From assembly GCA_002434915.1 (NCBI GenBank), contig DJLG01000121.1, forward strand, positions 1 to 17,056: a stretch of 17,056 nt of DNA. The letters are read 5' to 3'. The translations under genes were made by a program, and so were the position numbers. The DNA comes from Proteobacteria bacterium UBA6522. Its GTDB lineage: Bacteria > Pseudomonadota > Gammaproteobacteria > Steroidobacterales > Rariloculaceae. Below, piece by piece: positions 8,296 through 15,683 of the stretch; position 1 is the first letter of the stretch; every line of letters begins with the position of its first letter. Below the pieces are notes generated by a model. That model was given only the letters and a program-made list of their open reading frames with translations. It was not told the origin of the DNA and did not search any database.

Positions 8296-8334
8296 CCATA
8301 GTTGGCCCATCCGTTGGGTCATGTCACACTATGG
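8296..8334 (+). other. strong imperfect hairpin between the Nudix and anchor genes
   Basis: CCATAGT (8296-8302) pairs with ACTATGG (8328-8334). Directly inside, TGGCCCA (8303-8309) pairs with TGGGTCA (8315-8321) with one G-U pair and a five-base loop, leaving a six-base bulge (8322-8327) on the 3' side. That is 14 base pairs in 39 bases. No T-run follows, so it is not a standard intrinsic terminator. It ends 29 bases before the next ATG and could be a leader structure, an mRNA-stabilising or processing element, or a Rho-independent-like barrier. Confidence 0.5.
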
Positions 8335-8363
8335 CATAACGCTAAATTAAAGAGAATTGAAAA

Positions 8364-8993
8364 ATGTCTGAATCCTCACAATCTGGATCAAATAAGAATC
8401 TATTAAGAAGTGTTTTGATTGCGGCAATGGTAGGAGCACTTCTATTAGTTGCGGTTATTCTGCCGGCAGAATATGACATTGATCCCCTGGGTCTGGGAGG
8501 ACTCTTAGGGCTCAGCGCAATGAATTCTACACCTACCCGTACAATTGAAATCACGGACGTTATTGGCGGTAATGAGCGAGTAACAGAAGTTGAAATCCCA
8601 GACTTTGGAGATCCAGTTCCACTACCGAATCCTGCGATACATCAAGATGAAACAATGGCCCATCAAACACGAACTCTTCAAATTCCAATCGGAGCGGAAG
8701 AAGAAACTGAGATAAAGGCCCTGCTTGAAGAAGGAAAAGTCATTCTTTACTCCTGGGAGGTTGATCAAGGTGATATTTATTCTGACTTCCATGGACACAG
8801 CCCCGAGTTTGGTACAGATTTCTGGGTACGTTACGAAGAGCATCAGGAAGGGTCTGGCAATGATGGTTCTTTAGTTGCACCGTTTTCTGGCGAACACGGT
8901 TGGTACTGGCTTAACTATAATGAATTTCCTGTAGTGGTAACCCTAACGGTAAATGGCTACTTTGAAGAAATAATAGACTACGGGATTTTCTAA
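8364..8993 (+). CDS. single-span membrane-anchored periplasmic protein of unknown function
   Basis: The 209-residue protein starts with a short polar cytosolic tail, one transmembrane segment (about 14-33) and then a periplasmic domain, giving an N-in, C-out anchor topology. I recognise the general type annotated elsewhere as 'transmembrane anchor protein', with no known activity. The C-terminal part is rich in aromatic and acidic residues: YSDFHGHSP (139-147), FWVRYEEHQEG (153-163), GSLVAPFSGEHGWYWLN (168-184) and a terminal beta-rich VVVTLTVNGYF. The histidines (143, 145, 160, 178) could bind a metal, but this is a guess. ATG at 8364 is preceded by AAGAGAA about nine bases upstream. The 71-base gap to the Nudix gene holds a stable hairpin, so cotranscription is uncertain. 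Confidence 0.82.
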   Translation: MSESSQSGSNKNLLRSVLIAAMVGALLLVAVILPAEYDIDPLGLGGLLGLSAMNSTPTRTIEITDVIGGNERVTEVEIPDFGDPVPLPNPAIHQDETMAHQTRTLQIPIGAEEETEIKALLEEGKVILYSWEVDQGDIYSDFHGHSPEFGTDFWVRYEEHQEGSGNDGSLVAPFSGEHGWYWLNYNEFPVVVTLTVNGYFEEIIDYGIF

Positions 8994-9057
8994 GACCGTT
9001 TAATATTTAATAGCAAAATTGCCTGTGAACCTTAGGCATGAGTTCAGATAAAAGATT

Positions 9058-9267
9058 ATGTCGCAACAGCGAAATCCAAGATATTGGGCTTCACCCTGGT
9101 ATATAACAAAGCATGCGAAGAAACCTTGGCCGGCAGGCTGGTATTGGCATGATGAACGCTATAATTGGACTGGGCCATACGATACCGAGAAAGTAGCCCG
9201 ACAGGCCTTAGACCTATATGAATACAATCGTCAAACCCCTATATCAGGGTCACTATCGTATTCCTAA
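9058..9267 (+). CDS. small tryptophan-rich hypothetical protein
   Basis: This reading frame encodes 69 residues with six tryptophans (10, 14, 24, 28, 30, 37) and seven tyrosines, and no signal peptide or membrane span. The middle, GWYWHDERYNWTGPYDT (27-43), followed by a helix with Ala48, Ala50 and Leu51, has the look of a small aromatic fold (a W-x-W, then GP[YF], then helix) reminiscent of GYF-like or phage-associated minidomains; that likeness is only by eye. Non-random composition and position 64 bases after a same-strand gene argue it is real. The ribosome site (AGATAAAAG) is weak. The function is unknown. Confidence 0.6.
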   Translation: MSQQRNPRYWASPWYITKHAKKPWPAGWYWHDERYNWTGPYDTEKVARQALDLYEYNRQTPISGSLSYS

Positions 9268-9320
9268 AAAAATAATGGTGTTTTAGTGATAATACAGCAC
9301 GCAATATTCAAGGTATAAAG

Positions 9321-10526
9321 TTAGGATTCATTTGCAATGCGGTCCCTTGAGAGCTTAAGGGTTTCTGGCACCATTACCAGAAATATTAGCCCGCCAAACA
9401 AACCTAACCCAGCCGTTGAAAAACTCACTACTGAAAGGCTTGCTATATCAACCAAGACTCCTGCTAGCAATGGTCCTGCTGCCCAACCTGCATCACTAAT
9501 AAGTCTCCAAATACCAAGAAATTCACCGCGAGCATTCATAGGTGCTAAATCCATACCTATGATCTGCACAAGGCCTACGCTTAGACCATTTGCAAAGCCA
9601 AGCAAAATTCCAGCCAAAAGTAACGAATAGAATCCTTGCGAAAGTGGTAGCGCTATAAAACCAACTATAAAAAATAATACGCTAGGCATACCTGTCCATT
9701 TTCTGCCCCATCGGTCCATAACAACCCCAACAGGATAAAACATCGACATATCGACAGCCGCTGAAAGAGCATAGATTAGTCCGATAGTAGCCGCATCTAA
9801 CCCTACTATTACACCAAAGAGTGGTATGAGTAACTGTCGTACAGCCCTCATAAACTGGAATATAAGCGCCACAGAACCAGCCGTTGACAAGATTCGCTTA
9901 TTTGATCTGAAAATCTTCCCGATAGTTTTAATATAATTCGAATCTGTTGTGCTGGGTTTGTGAGTATTGTCTGTAAATAGAAATGAGAGAATGGCGGCGG
10001 CGGCGGCAATCAGCCCGCCCACAAAAAAAGCAGTCTGATACCCAAACCCCTGTGCAATGACTCCACCTATCAATGGCCCTATGAATGCTCCGAAACGTTG
10101 TATGCCCGCCACTACTGATGTTGCACGACCACGTTCATTAGGCGAACAAGTAGACGTAACATGTGATAACCAACCTAGGAACCATGCTGCATGTGCAGCG
10201 CCTAACGCAATAACTATTAATGCTACAACCCAATGCTCCGTAGCTATAGCTAATAAAAACATACCTATCGAAAGTGTTCCCAATCCACCAAAAAGAACTA
10301 ACTTACTACCCAGCCTGCCAACTAAAACACCTGCAGGCACATCAAAAAGAAAGACACCAAATCCCCGTAAACCCATTATCAAGGCTGCAAATGAAACACT
10401 ACCACTTAGTTCAAGAGCGTAAAGCGGCAATAATAAAAGTATCGCTTGGTGGGACACAGCCATCAAAAGAGATGGCAAATAAATTGGAATAAGCAGCCGA
10501 TTGTATGGTGGGGGAAGCATTGCCAT
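9321..10526 (-). CDS. MFS transporter
   Basis: The 401-residue protein is a major facilitator superfamily secondary transporter with about twelve membrane spans. Motif A appears in the first half (GVLVGRLGSK, 66-75, between spans 2 and 3) and again in the second half (GVVMDRWGRK, 267-276), and a longer polar loop (about 187-212) separates the halves. The pattern is that of drug/proton antiporter-like or small-metabolite exporters; substrate is not predictable. A GGC-repeat run in the DNA near 9994-10008 encodes a poly-alanine stretch in span 6. It begins 18 bases after the aminotransferase stop, so the two are probably cotranscribed, which could hint at export or import of an amino acid or keto acid. 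ATG at 10526 is used; ATG at 10520 is also possible, and no clear ribosome site decides. Confidence 0.87.
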   Translation of the reverse strand: MAMLPPPYNRLLIPIYLPSLLMAVSHQAILLLLPLYALELSGSVSFAALIMGLRGFGVFLFDVPAGVLVGRLGSKLVLFGGLGTLSIGMFLLAIATEHWVVALIVIALGAAHAAWFLGWLSHVTSTCSPNERGRATSVVAGIQRFGAFIGPLIGGVIAQGFGYQTAFFVGGLIAAAAAILSFLFTDNTHKPSTTDSNYIKTIGKIFRSNKRILSTAGSVALIFQFMRAVRQLLIPLFGVIVGLDAATIGLIYALSAAVDMSMFYPVGVVMDRWGRKWTGMPSVLFFIVGFIALPLSQGFYSLLLAGILLGFANGLSVGLVQIIGMDLAPMNARGEFLGIWRLISDAGWAAGPLLAGVLVDIASLSVVSFSTAGLGLFGGLIFLVMVPETLKLSRDRIANES

Positions 10527-10544
10527 CAGGCAACCAAGAAGGTC

Positions 10545-11735
10545 TTAGAGAACAGCAACAATAGAATCTGCCACATAATCAATATTTGACTTGTTAAGGC
10601 CCGCAATATTGATCCGGCTCGACTCCACCATATAAACATGGAATTCCTCACGTAACCGAATAACCTGCTCGCGAGATAAGCCAAGAAATGAAAACATACC
10701 TCTTTCTTGAGCGATGAATGAAAAATCTCGCGACGCATTCCTTTCTTCCATTTTTTCAACAAAAAGCTTTCGAAAAGCATTAAGCCTCATCCTCATTTCA
10801 CCAAGCTCCTCCACCCATAGTTGATGAAGCTTTTGGTCACTCAATACTCTCCCAGCTACCGCTGCCCCATGGTCAGGAGGCATAGAATAGATACCCCTTG
10901 CCACATTGCCTAGATTGGATTGCGCTGCTTTTGCTTGCTCTACATCCTTAGATATGAGGCTTATCATCCCTACCCTCTCACGATATAACCCCAAGTTTTT
11001 AGAGCATGAGGTTACAACGATAACCTCATCCAACTGTTCGGCCATTAACCGGGCGCCATAGGCATCCTCCTCTAGCCCCTCAGATAAGCCTTGATAGGCT
11101 AAATCAATAAACGGAACAATACCCCGCTTCTTAAAAAGGCTTACAAGGAAATTCCATTGATCCTGAGAAAGATCCGCACCACAAGGATTATGGCAACACC
11201 CGTGGAGTAACACTAAATCACCAGAACCTAATGTATTAAATTTTTCCGTCATTGCCTCAAAATTAATGCAATGGTTCTCATAGTCATAATAGGAATACTG
11301 CTCAAGATTCAAACCTGATAGTCGTAGTAACGGCAAATGGTTTGGCCAAGATGGGTCGCTTAACCATACTCGAGCATCTGGTTTAGCTCGAACAACGCAG
11401 TGACCAGCAACACACAACCCACCACTACCACCAGGGGTTTGAACTGATGAAATTCGGCCAGCTTTTAGGGCGGGATGACTCTCTCCAAAGAGCATCATTT
11501 CCATCCTTTTGTTAAACCCTATGTTTCCAGCTATCCCAACGTAAGATTTGGTGCTCTGTTCCTGAAGAATCTGTTGCTCAGCAATTCTAACGGCCTCAAG
11601 AATTGGCGTACTTCCATTATCATCCTGATATACGCCAACACTAAGATCCACCTTATTAGGATTATCATCCTCACGGAACAAAGCCATGACGCCAATGATT
11701 GCATCTGGAGGCAAAGGTTTTAAATTCTGAAACAA
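10545..11735 (-). CDS. aromatic/aspartate aminotransferase (class I-alpha), TTG start
   Basis: This PLP enzyme of the AspC/TyrB family swaps amino groups between aspartate, phenylalanine or tyrosine and 2-oxoglutarate. With 396 residues it matches E. coli AspC/TyrB. Numbering from the TTG at 11735: Trp130, the HGCCHNPCGAD segment with Asn183, Asp211 in IDLAYQG, the PLP lysine 246 in SCSKNLGLYRERVG, Arg280 in ARGIYSMPPDHG (distal carboxylate) and Arg374 in SSRINIAGL (alpha-carboxylate). The segment SMPPDHG leans towards TyrB-like aromatic enzymes. A TTG two codons upstream directly abuts the AAGGA ribosome site (11742-11746), whereas TTG at 11735 sits six bases from it and gives the family's MFQN opening, so it is the preferred start. 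The MFS gene follows after 18 bases. Confidence 0.92.
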   Translation of the reverse strand: MFQNLKPLPPDAIIGVMALFREDDNPNKVDLSVGVYQDDNGSTPILEAVRIAEQQILQEQSTKSYVGIAGNIGFNKRMEMMLFGESHPALKAGRISSVQTPGGSGGLCVAGHCVVRAKPDARVWLSDPSWPNHLPLLRLSGLNLEQYSYYDYENHCINFEAMTEKFNTLGSGDLVLLHGCCHNPCGADLSQDQWNFLVSLFKKRGIVPFIDLAYQGLSEGLEEDAYGARLMAEQLDEVIVVTSCSKNLGLYRERVGMISLISKDVEQAKAAQSNLGNVARGIYSMPPDHGAAVAGRVLSDQKLHQLWVEELGEMRMRLNAFRKLFVEKMEERNASRDFSFIAQERGMFSFLGLSREQVIRLREEFHVYMVESSRINIAGLNKSNIDYVADSIVAVL

Positions 11736-11825
11736 AAACAATCCTTAACTAGATTTAGAACTGCGCACACTGGACGCGCATACTAAACGATAAGCATGGT
11801 ATTTTTAAGGTTTTTAGAAAATGGG

Positions 11826-13352
11826 CTAACCACCAAAAAACGCCACTACCCTTGGAATCAACTGTTGCCAAATCAAGACTAAGGAAAGTCCTGTAAATAC
11901 AATCAGGCTAAACCAACCAAACCACTTCGCGAAAGCAGAAGGATAAAAAGTTTTATCATCTTTAGGAATTACAGTGAAGCAATAATATAGGTTTAGGAAA
12001 AAAATCACTGGAGCAACAAAGTAGGCTAGCGCAGAAGCTACGAGCACTAAAAATACTGGTCGAGGAACAAACAAAATAAATGTTGCTGACGTTATCAAGG
12101 AGAAAATCATGCTCAAGCGATATATGTTGTACTCAGAATACCAACAACTCAGATCCTCTGAACTTAGCTCAGCTTTCGTTGTACCAGAACGATTTGCAGT
12201 AGCCTTAAAAAGGTTACGGCAGCAGGCCCCAACAACCCTTGGCCATCCGTCAAAATAATTAAATGCTGTTGAATAGGTCGCTGCCATAGCACCAACTAGA
12301 AATACAATCATCATTCCAGGACCAACACTATCTGTGAAGATTCGGGCTATTTCACCCATAACAGCATTACCTTGGACCTCACTTGGAAACATCCAAACAG
12401 CCGCCAAAAGCAAAAAGATACAAACAAGGAAAAATGAGATCACATGGCCTGCACGAAAATCTATCAATCCAATTTTGAACCACCTTCTGCAGTATTCCAA
12501 AGCATGGGGAGGCATAAGTTTTGTATGTACAGAAAGGTCTTCCTTAGCACTGGAGAATGCATTAAAGCGTGGCGCAATACCTTCATCCTCAAGCTGTTGA
12601 CGAATCCGGCCCATTCCAACTTTCTTGGCCTTACCCCATTCCGAAGCCTGTAATGAAACGTCTATACCAGTAGGTAATAAACCCAAAAATGAAGCGATTA
12701 TTAGCCAGGACCCCTCGGGAGTATCGAGCTGGAAAAAATGTACAAACTCGCTAACCGGAGCTGGGCTCACAACATACACACCCAAACTACAAATTAATAA
12801 AACACCTGCTGCTACCTTTGTAACTAGCTCGACTGCTTCATATTTTCCATTGAGGAGAATCCATACCGAACTAATACCTATTATCAAACCATAGAACCCT
12901 AACTCAAGATCATCCCCTAAACCTGGAATGTCCACGCCAAAAAATTCTCGAAACAAATAAAACAGGACAGCCGCTGCTGCAATTAATCGTCCAGCCTGCC
13001 CAATTCCCGATTGGATAATTGTTGTTATGAGGACATACCAAACTGGGATTTTCTTCCAGGCTGTAGCGTAAGCATCCAACATGCTACGTCCCGTGGCATG
13101 AGTAAAGCGAAAAGCCATCTCAAAACCGTAATACTTGAAGATATATGCAATGGGTATACACCATAGCAAAGCGTAACCAAAACGGCCGCCTGCCACAGGA
13201 GCTGTCACAAGGTGGCTGGTACCTATACCAGTCATCATTAAAATCATCCCAGGTCCGAACTGACGAATCAGATTCGCCGGGGTCATTGATGGGAGTTCTA
13301 AGGAATTAAAATTCTTATCAGAACTAGCAACCTCTGGAGATTCATTACTCAT
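11826..13352 (-). CDS. Nramp-family transporter lacking the canonical metal motifs
   Basis: The 508-residue membrane protein has about eleven or twelve spans and the LeuT-like Nramp pattern, starting FGPGMILMMTGIGTSHLV. In canonical Mn2+/Fe2+ Nramp proteins the unwound part of span 1 carries DPGN and span 6 carries MPH. Here the span-1 site reads GIGTSHL (42-48) and the span-6 site reads LLPTGIDVSLQASEW (225-239), so both metal-binding motifs are absent. A long polar insertion (about 239-295) follows span 6. It therefore belongs to the divergent Nramp-related group, whose substrate is not known to me; manganese or iron transport should not be assumed. The N-terminus has about 28 polar residues before span 1. 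It lies between PhoD and the aminotransferase with 94- and 84-90-base gaps. Confidence 0.85.
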   Translation of the reverse strand: MSNESPEVASSDKNFNSLELPSMTPANLIRQFGPGMILMMTGIGTSHLVTAPVAGGRFGYALLWCIPIAYIFKYYGFEMAFRFTHATGRSMLDAYATAWKKIPVWYVLITTIIQSGIGQAGRLIAAAAVLFYLFREFFGVDIPGLGDDLELGFYGLIIGISSVWILLNGKYEAVELVTKVAAGVLLICSLGVYVVSPAPVSEFVHFFQLDTPEGSWLIIASFLGLLPTGIDVSLQASEWGKAKKVGMGRIRQQLEDEGIAPRFNAFSSAKEDLSVHTKLMPPHALEYCRRWFKIGLIDFRAGHVISFFLVCIFLLLAAVWMFPSEVQGNAVMGEIARIFTDSVGPGMMIVFLVGAMAATYSTAFNYFDGWPRVVGACCRNLFKATANRSGTTKAELSSEDLSCWYSEYNIYRLSMIFSLITSATFILFVPRPVFLVLVASALAYFVAPVIFFLNLYYCFTVIPKDDKTFYPSAFAKWFGWFSLIVFTGLSLVLIWQQLIPRVVAFFGG

Positions 13353-13446
13353 GCTAAGAGGACCCTCATTTAACTCTTTATTTGAACCGTATAGTACATG
13401 ATGCGGAGCCCGCTACCAGCTAGAGCAAGACATGATCTTCAATAAG

Positions 13447-14952
13447 TCACTCAGCAACATGGATATCTTCATTTAGAATCAACCCATCAACATCGTGATG
13501 ACGCAAGGTCAGTGTAGGCCTTCCCTCAAGACGCTCTGCGGTTGCTGAGAGAAACCCTCCAACGATATTTAGGTAACGATGTTCCGGACGGATATCGCTA
13601 GCATTCCAACCACGGGCATGAGCGTCAGTAGAAGGTCCAGTGGCATATTCTCTTATGCCAGTCAAAGAATCCTCAATAACATACTGGTAATGTCGATCAC
13701 CCGAGATAACTAGCATGTTGTCCTGGGATGACAAGAATTCACGAATTTCCTCTCCCTCATGGAAAAAACCTTCAATGTTCGTATGGTTGTCTATCTCACC
13801 TTCATTGTAAGGACCTAACATGGGGGTTGGACTAATAAGAACCCGAAAAGTTGCATTTGATTCCCTAACAGAATTCATAAACCATGCTTTTTGATCTACA
13901 CCCCAAATTGTTTTCTCAGGCCCATCTGGGTCTATGTTAGCGCTACGGTAATCACGATTTTCTACCAACCAGATCTGAAGATCCTTCCCCCACCGAAACG
14001 TTCTATAGGTTAAATCTCCCATCGGAACTTGTTCTAAAAAAACAGACTGCCCCTGCGAAAAAGTAAAATCTCCCATGAAACGACTATCCTGAGTAGGCCA
14101 ACTATCGTTAGACCAAGTGTCATGGTCATCCTTCATAAAGTAACTTGGAACTTTTTGATGGAAAGCAAAGTTGGTAGGAAGACTAAACATTCTGGCCCAA
14201 CCCCAACGAGCTAGGTCAATATTCTTCGCCCATTGATCGTAGTAAAGGATATCGCCTGTATGTACAAAAAAACTAGGTGATAAATCAAGTATCGCCGAAT
14301 ACATTCTAAAGCCACCGCCTTCTGCATCCTGGTTTGGGTAGGCCTGTCCTGTAGTAGCCACAAAAACCACTCGGGTCAGCTCTTCTGACAGAGGCGCAGT
14401 TTTAAAATTCCCATTCAAAACAGAACTTGCGCTAACCCCATCGAACGCACGCCCCTCTACCCGTAATTCATATTCTGTTAAAGGTCTCAGACCCATTATG
14501 TGAAACTGTTTTGTAAAATCCCTGTCGGGATTAACTGCATCCCATTGGGTGGTTTCCCAATCAGCCATACCAAGTTCTCGGTAAAGAACCCGAACTTCAC
14601 CCTCCATACCAGGCACTGCACCTTCAATAGTTTCTAAGGTTGCCCCCTCTGGATACTCAACTACAGGAATCCAATCGGATGGCGTTGCAGGCCAAATAGG
14701 ATCTTGAACAAGATCACCACTATCAGGATGGATATACAAGGTGTCCGGCACTGGAGCACCAAAATCAACTCGTGCCGCATTGCGAGTAAGTCGAGTCCAA
14801 ACGATAACCTCGCTATCTGTGACCTCACCTATCTTGATCCCTGTCGCCTGGTGTACTGACGGCGGCAATGACTCAGAACAACCAAAGAGAACCCAGGAAG
14901 TTGTAATAAAGAAAATACATCTCCCAATATGCGTAGTCAGCATCCGTTTCAT
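13447..14952 (-). CDS. PhoD-like phosphatase/phosphodiesterase lipoprotein
   Basis: The 501-residue protein has a lipoprotein signal (MKRM start, lipobox VLFGC with Cys25), placing it on the periplasmic side of a membrane. A PhoD_N-type beta-sandwich domain (about 33-187, GIKIGEVTDSEVIVWTR) is followed by the PhoD-like metallophosphatase domain: FVHTGDILYYD (Asp234, Tyr237/238), DDHDTW (275-280) and ISGDRHYQY (417-424). PhoD enzymes cleave phosphate mono- and diesters using Fe3+ and Ca2+. The conserved AS-C-Q motif reads VATTGQ (198-203), so the iron-ligating cysteine appears to be Thr201. The longest frame starts at 14997, but the ATG at 14952 gives a proper lipoprotein signal and removes overlap with the upstream VOC gene (11-base gap). 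Reaction and metal content are uncertain. Confidence 0.85.
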   Translation of the reverse strand: MKRMLTTHIGRCIFFITTSWVLFGCSESLPPSVHQATGIKIGEVTDSEVIVWTRLTRNAARVDFGAPVPDTLYIHPDSGDLVQDPIWPATPSDWIPVVEYPEGATLETIEGAVPGMEGEVRVLYRELGMADWETTQWDAVNPDRDFTKQFHIMGLRPLTEYELRVEGRAFDGVSASSVLNGNFKTAPLSEELTRVVFVATTGQAYPNQDAEGGGFRMYSAILDLSPSFFVHTGDILYYDQWAKNIDLARWGWARMFSLPTNFAFHQKVPSYFMKDDHDTWSNDSWPTQDSRFMGDFTFSQGQSVFLEQVPMGDLTYRTFRWGKDLQIWLVENRDYRSANIDPDGPEKTIWGVDQKAWFMNSVRESNATFRVLISPTPMLGPYNEGEIDNHTNIEGFFHEGEEIREFLSSQDNMLVISGDRHYQYVIEDSLTGIREYATGPSTDAHARGWNASDIRPEHRYLNIVGGFLSATAERLEGRPTLTLRHHDVDGLILNEDIHVAE

Positions 14953-14963
14953 TCTGAGGTTAA

Positions 14964-15470
14964 CTATCGCCACGCAGCTGCCGACTGCGAACGCCAACGC
15001 GCGGTTGCCTGAGCATGAGCAGAACCCGCTGGTAGCTCCAGTAATTCCATACGTATGCCATTTGCATCATAAATATTTGATAGCACAGCCTTGGTACCGC
15101 TTACTCTGGGATCCTCAACCTCTAGTCCACGCCCTCTCCACATCTCGATTGCATCGTCCATATCCTCTACAACTATGCCAAAGTGACTAATTCCTGGCGG
15201 ACGTTGCTCGTTTGATCTTTGTAGCTCTAAAAATGAGTTTGTGCTTACCTGAACATAAACTAACGCTACCTCTCCTTGATCATTAGCAACCCTAAATGCT
15301 TCTGGGAAACCTAAAGTTTCCGTGTAATAGCTAATAGTCTCTTCAAGATTCGAGGAGCTTATACCTACATGATTCATGCGAACGACGCCTTGATTTTGGC
15401 TCTGGGCAATTGCAAATTGAGTAACAACTGCGACCAAAACCCCAGATAAAAACAGATAAACCCCACGCAT
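14964..15470 (-). CDS. exported VOC/glyoxalase-fold protein
   Basis: The 168-residue protein combines a Sec signal peptide (1-22, cleavage after AIA) with a two-module vicinal-oxygen-chelate fold. Candidate metal ligands are His34 in MNHVGI, Glu82 in FLELQ, His96 in SHFGI and Glu142 in MELLEL, the H-E-H-E arrangement of glyoxalase-I-like proteins. Most such enzymes are cytosolic, so export is unusual; the activity could be lactoyl-glutathione lyase-like, an epimerase, a dioxygenase or a binding role. A GTG at 15473 abuts the ATG at 15470; AGGAG at 15477-15481 on the minus strand lies six bases from the ATG, which decides the start. It is the first gene of the minus-strand run and is only 11 bases from the PhoD-like gene, so these two are likely cotranscribed. 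Confidence 0.86.
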   Translation of the reverse strand: MRGVYLFLSGVLVAVVTQFAIAQSQNQGVVRMNHVGISSSNLEETISYYTETLGFPEAFRVANDQGEVALVYVQVSTNSFLELQRSNEQRPPGISHFGIVVEDMDDAIEMWRGRGLEVEDPRVSGTKAVLSNIYDANGIRMELLELPAGSAHAQATARWRSQSAAAWR

Positions 15471-15488
15471 CACAATCTCCTAATTATT

Positions 15489-15520
15489 TTTATGAGTTGC
15501 ACTCAAAATAGCAACAACTC
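15489..15520 (-). promoter_or_regulatory. candidate promoter and operator for the VOC-PhoD unit
   Basis: On the minus strand, TTGTTG (15512-15517) and CATAAA (15489-15494) are separated by exactly 17 bases, a weak sigma70 pair. The inverted repeat GAGTTG (15494-15499)/CAACTC (15515-15520) brackets the spacer, as a repressor site would. The start codon follows about 20 bases downstream. Confidence 0.3.
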
Positions 15521-15683
15521 TGCGAAACAACGCCCATTATGAGCTTCTATCACTGAGAAATAGTAATTTAGATAAGAACCTGCTCTGATACTTAAGTATA
15601 AAACCTAAAAATAGAAGTCAATTAAATAAAGATTATAGAGTTCTAATTAGCTAGGATACAGGCGCCAAATACTGAGGATGATT

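Noticed and set aside
9990..10010. GGC trinucleotide repeat as a microsatellite or phase-variable tract
   Set aside because: It encodes a short poly-alanine run inside a membrane span, and changes of whole triplets would not shift the frame.
10057..10422. 121-codon plus-strand open frame
   Set aside because: It is a shadow of the MFS transporter gene; its composition is Pro/Thr/Asn-rich and shows no domain.
11782..11802. Short GC-rich dyad (TGCGC...GCGCA) between the Nramp-like and aminotransferase genes as a terminator
   Set aside because: Five-base stem with no T-run on either strand.
15588..15599. 12-base palindrome ATACTTAAGTAT upstream of the quinone reductase
   Set aside because: A few such palindromes are expected by chance, the sequence is A/T-rich, and no aligned promoter was clear.
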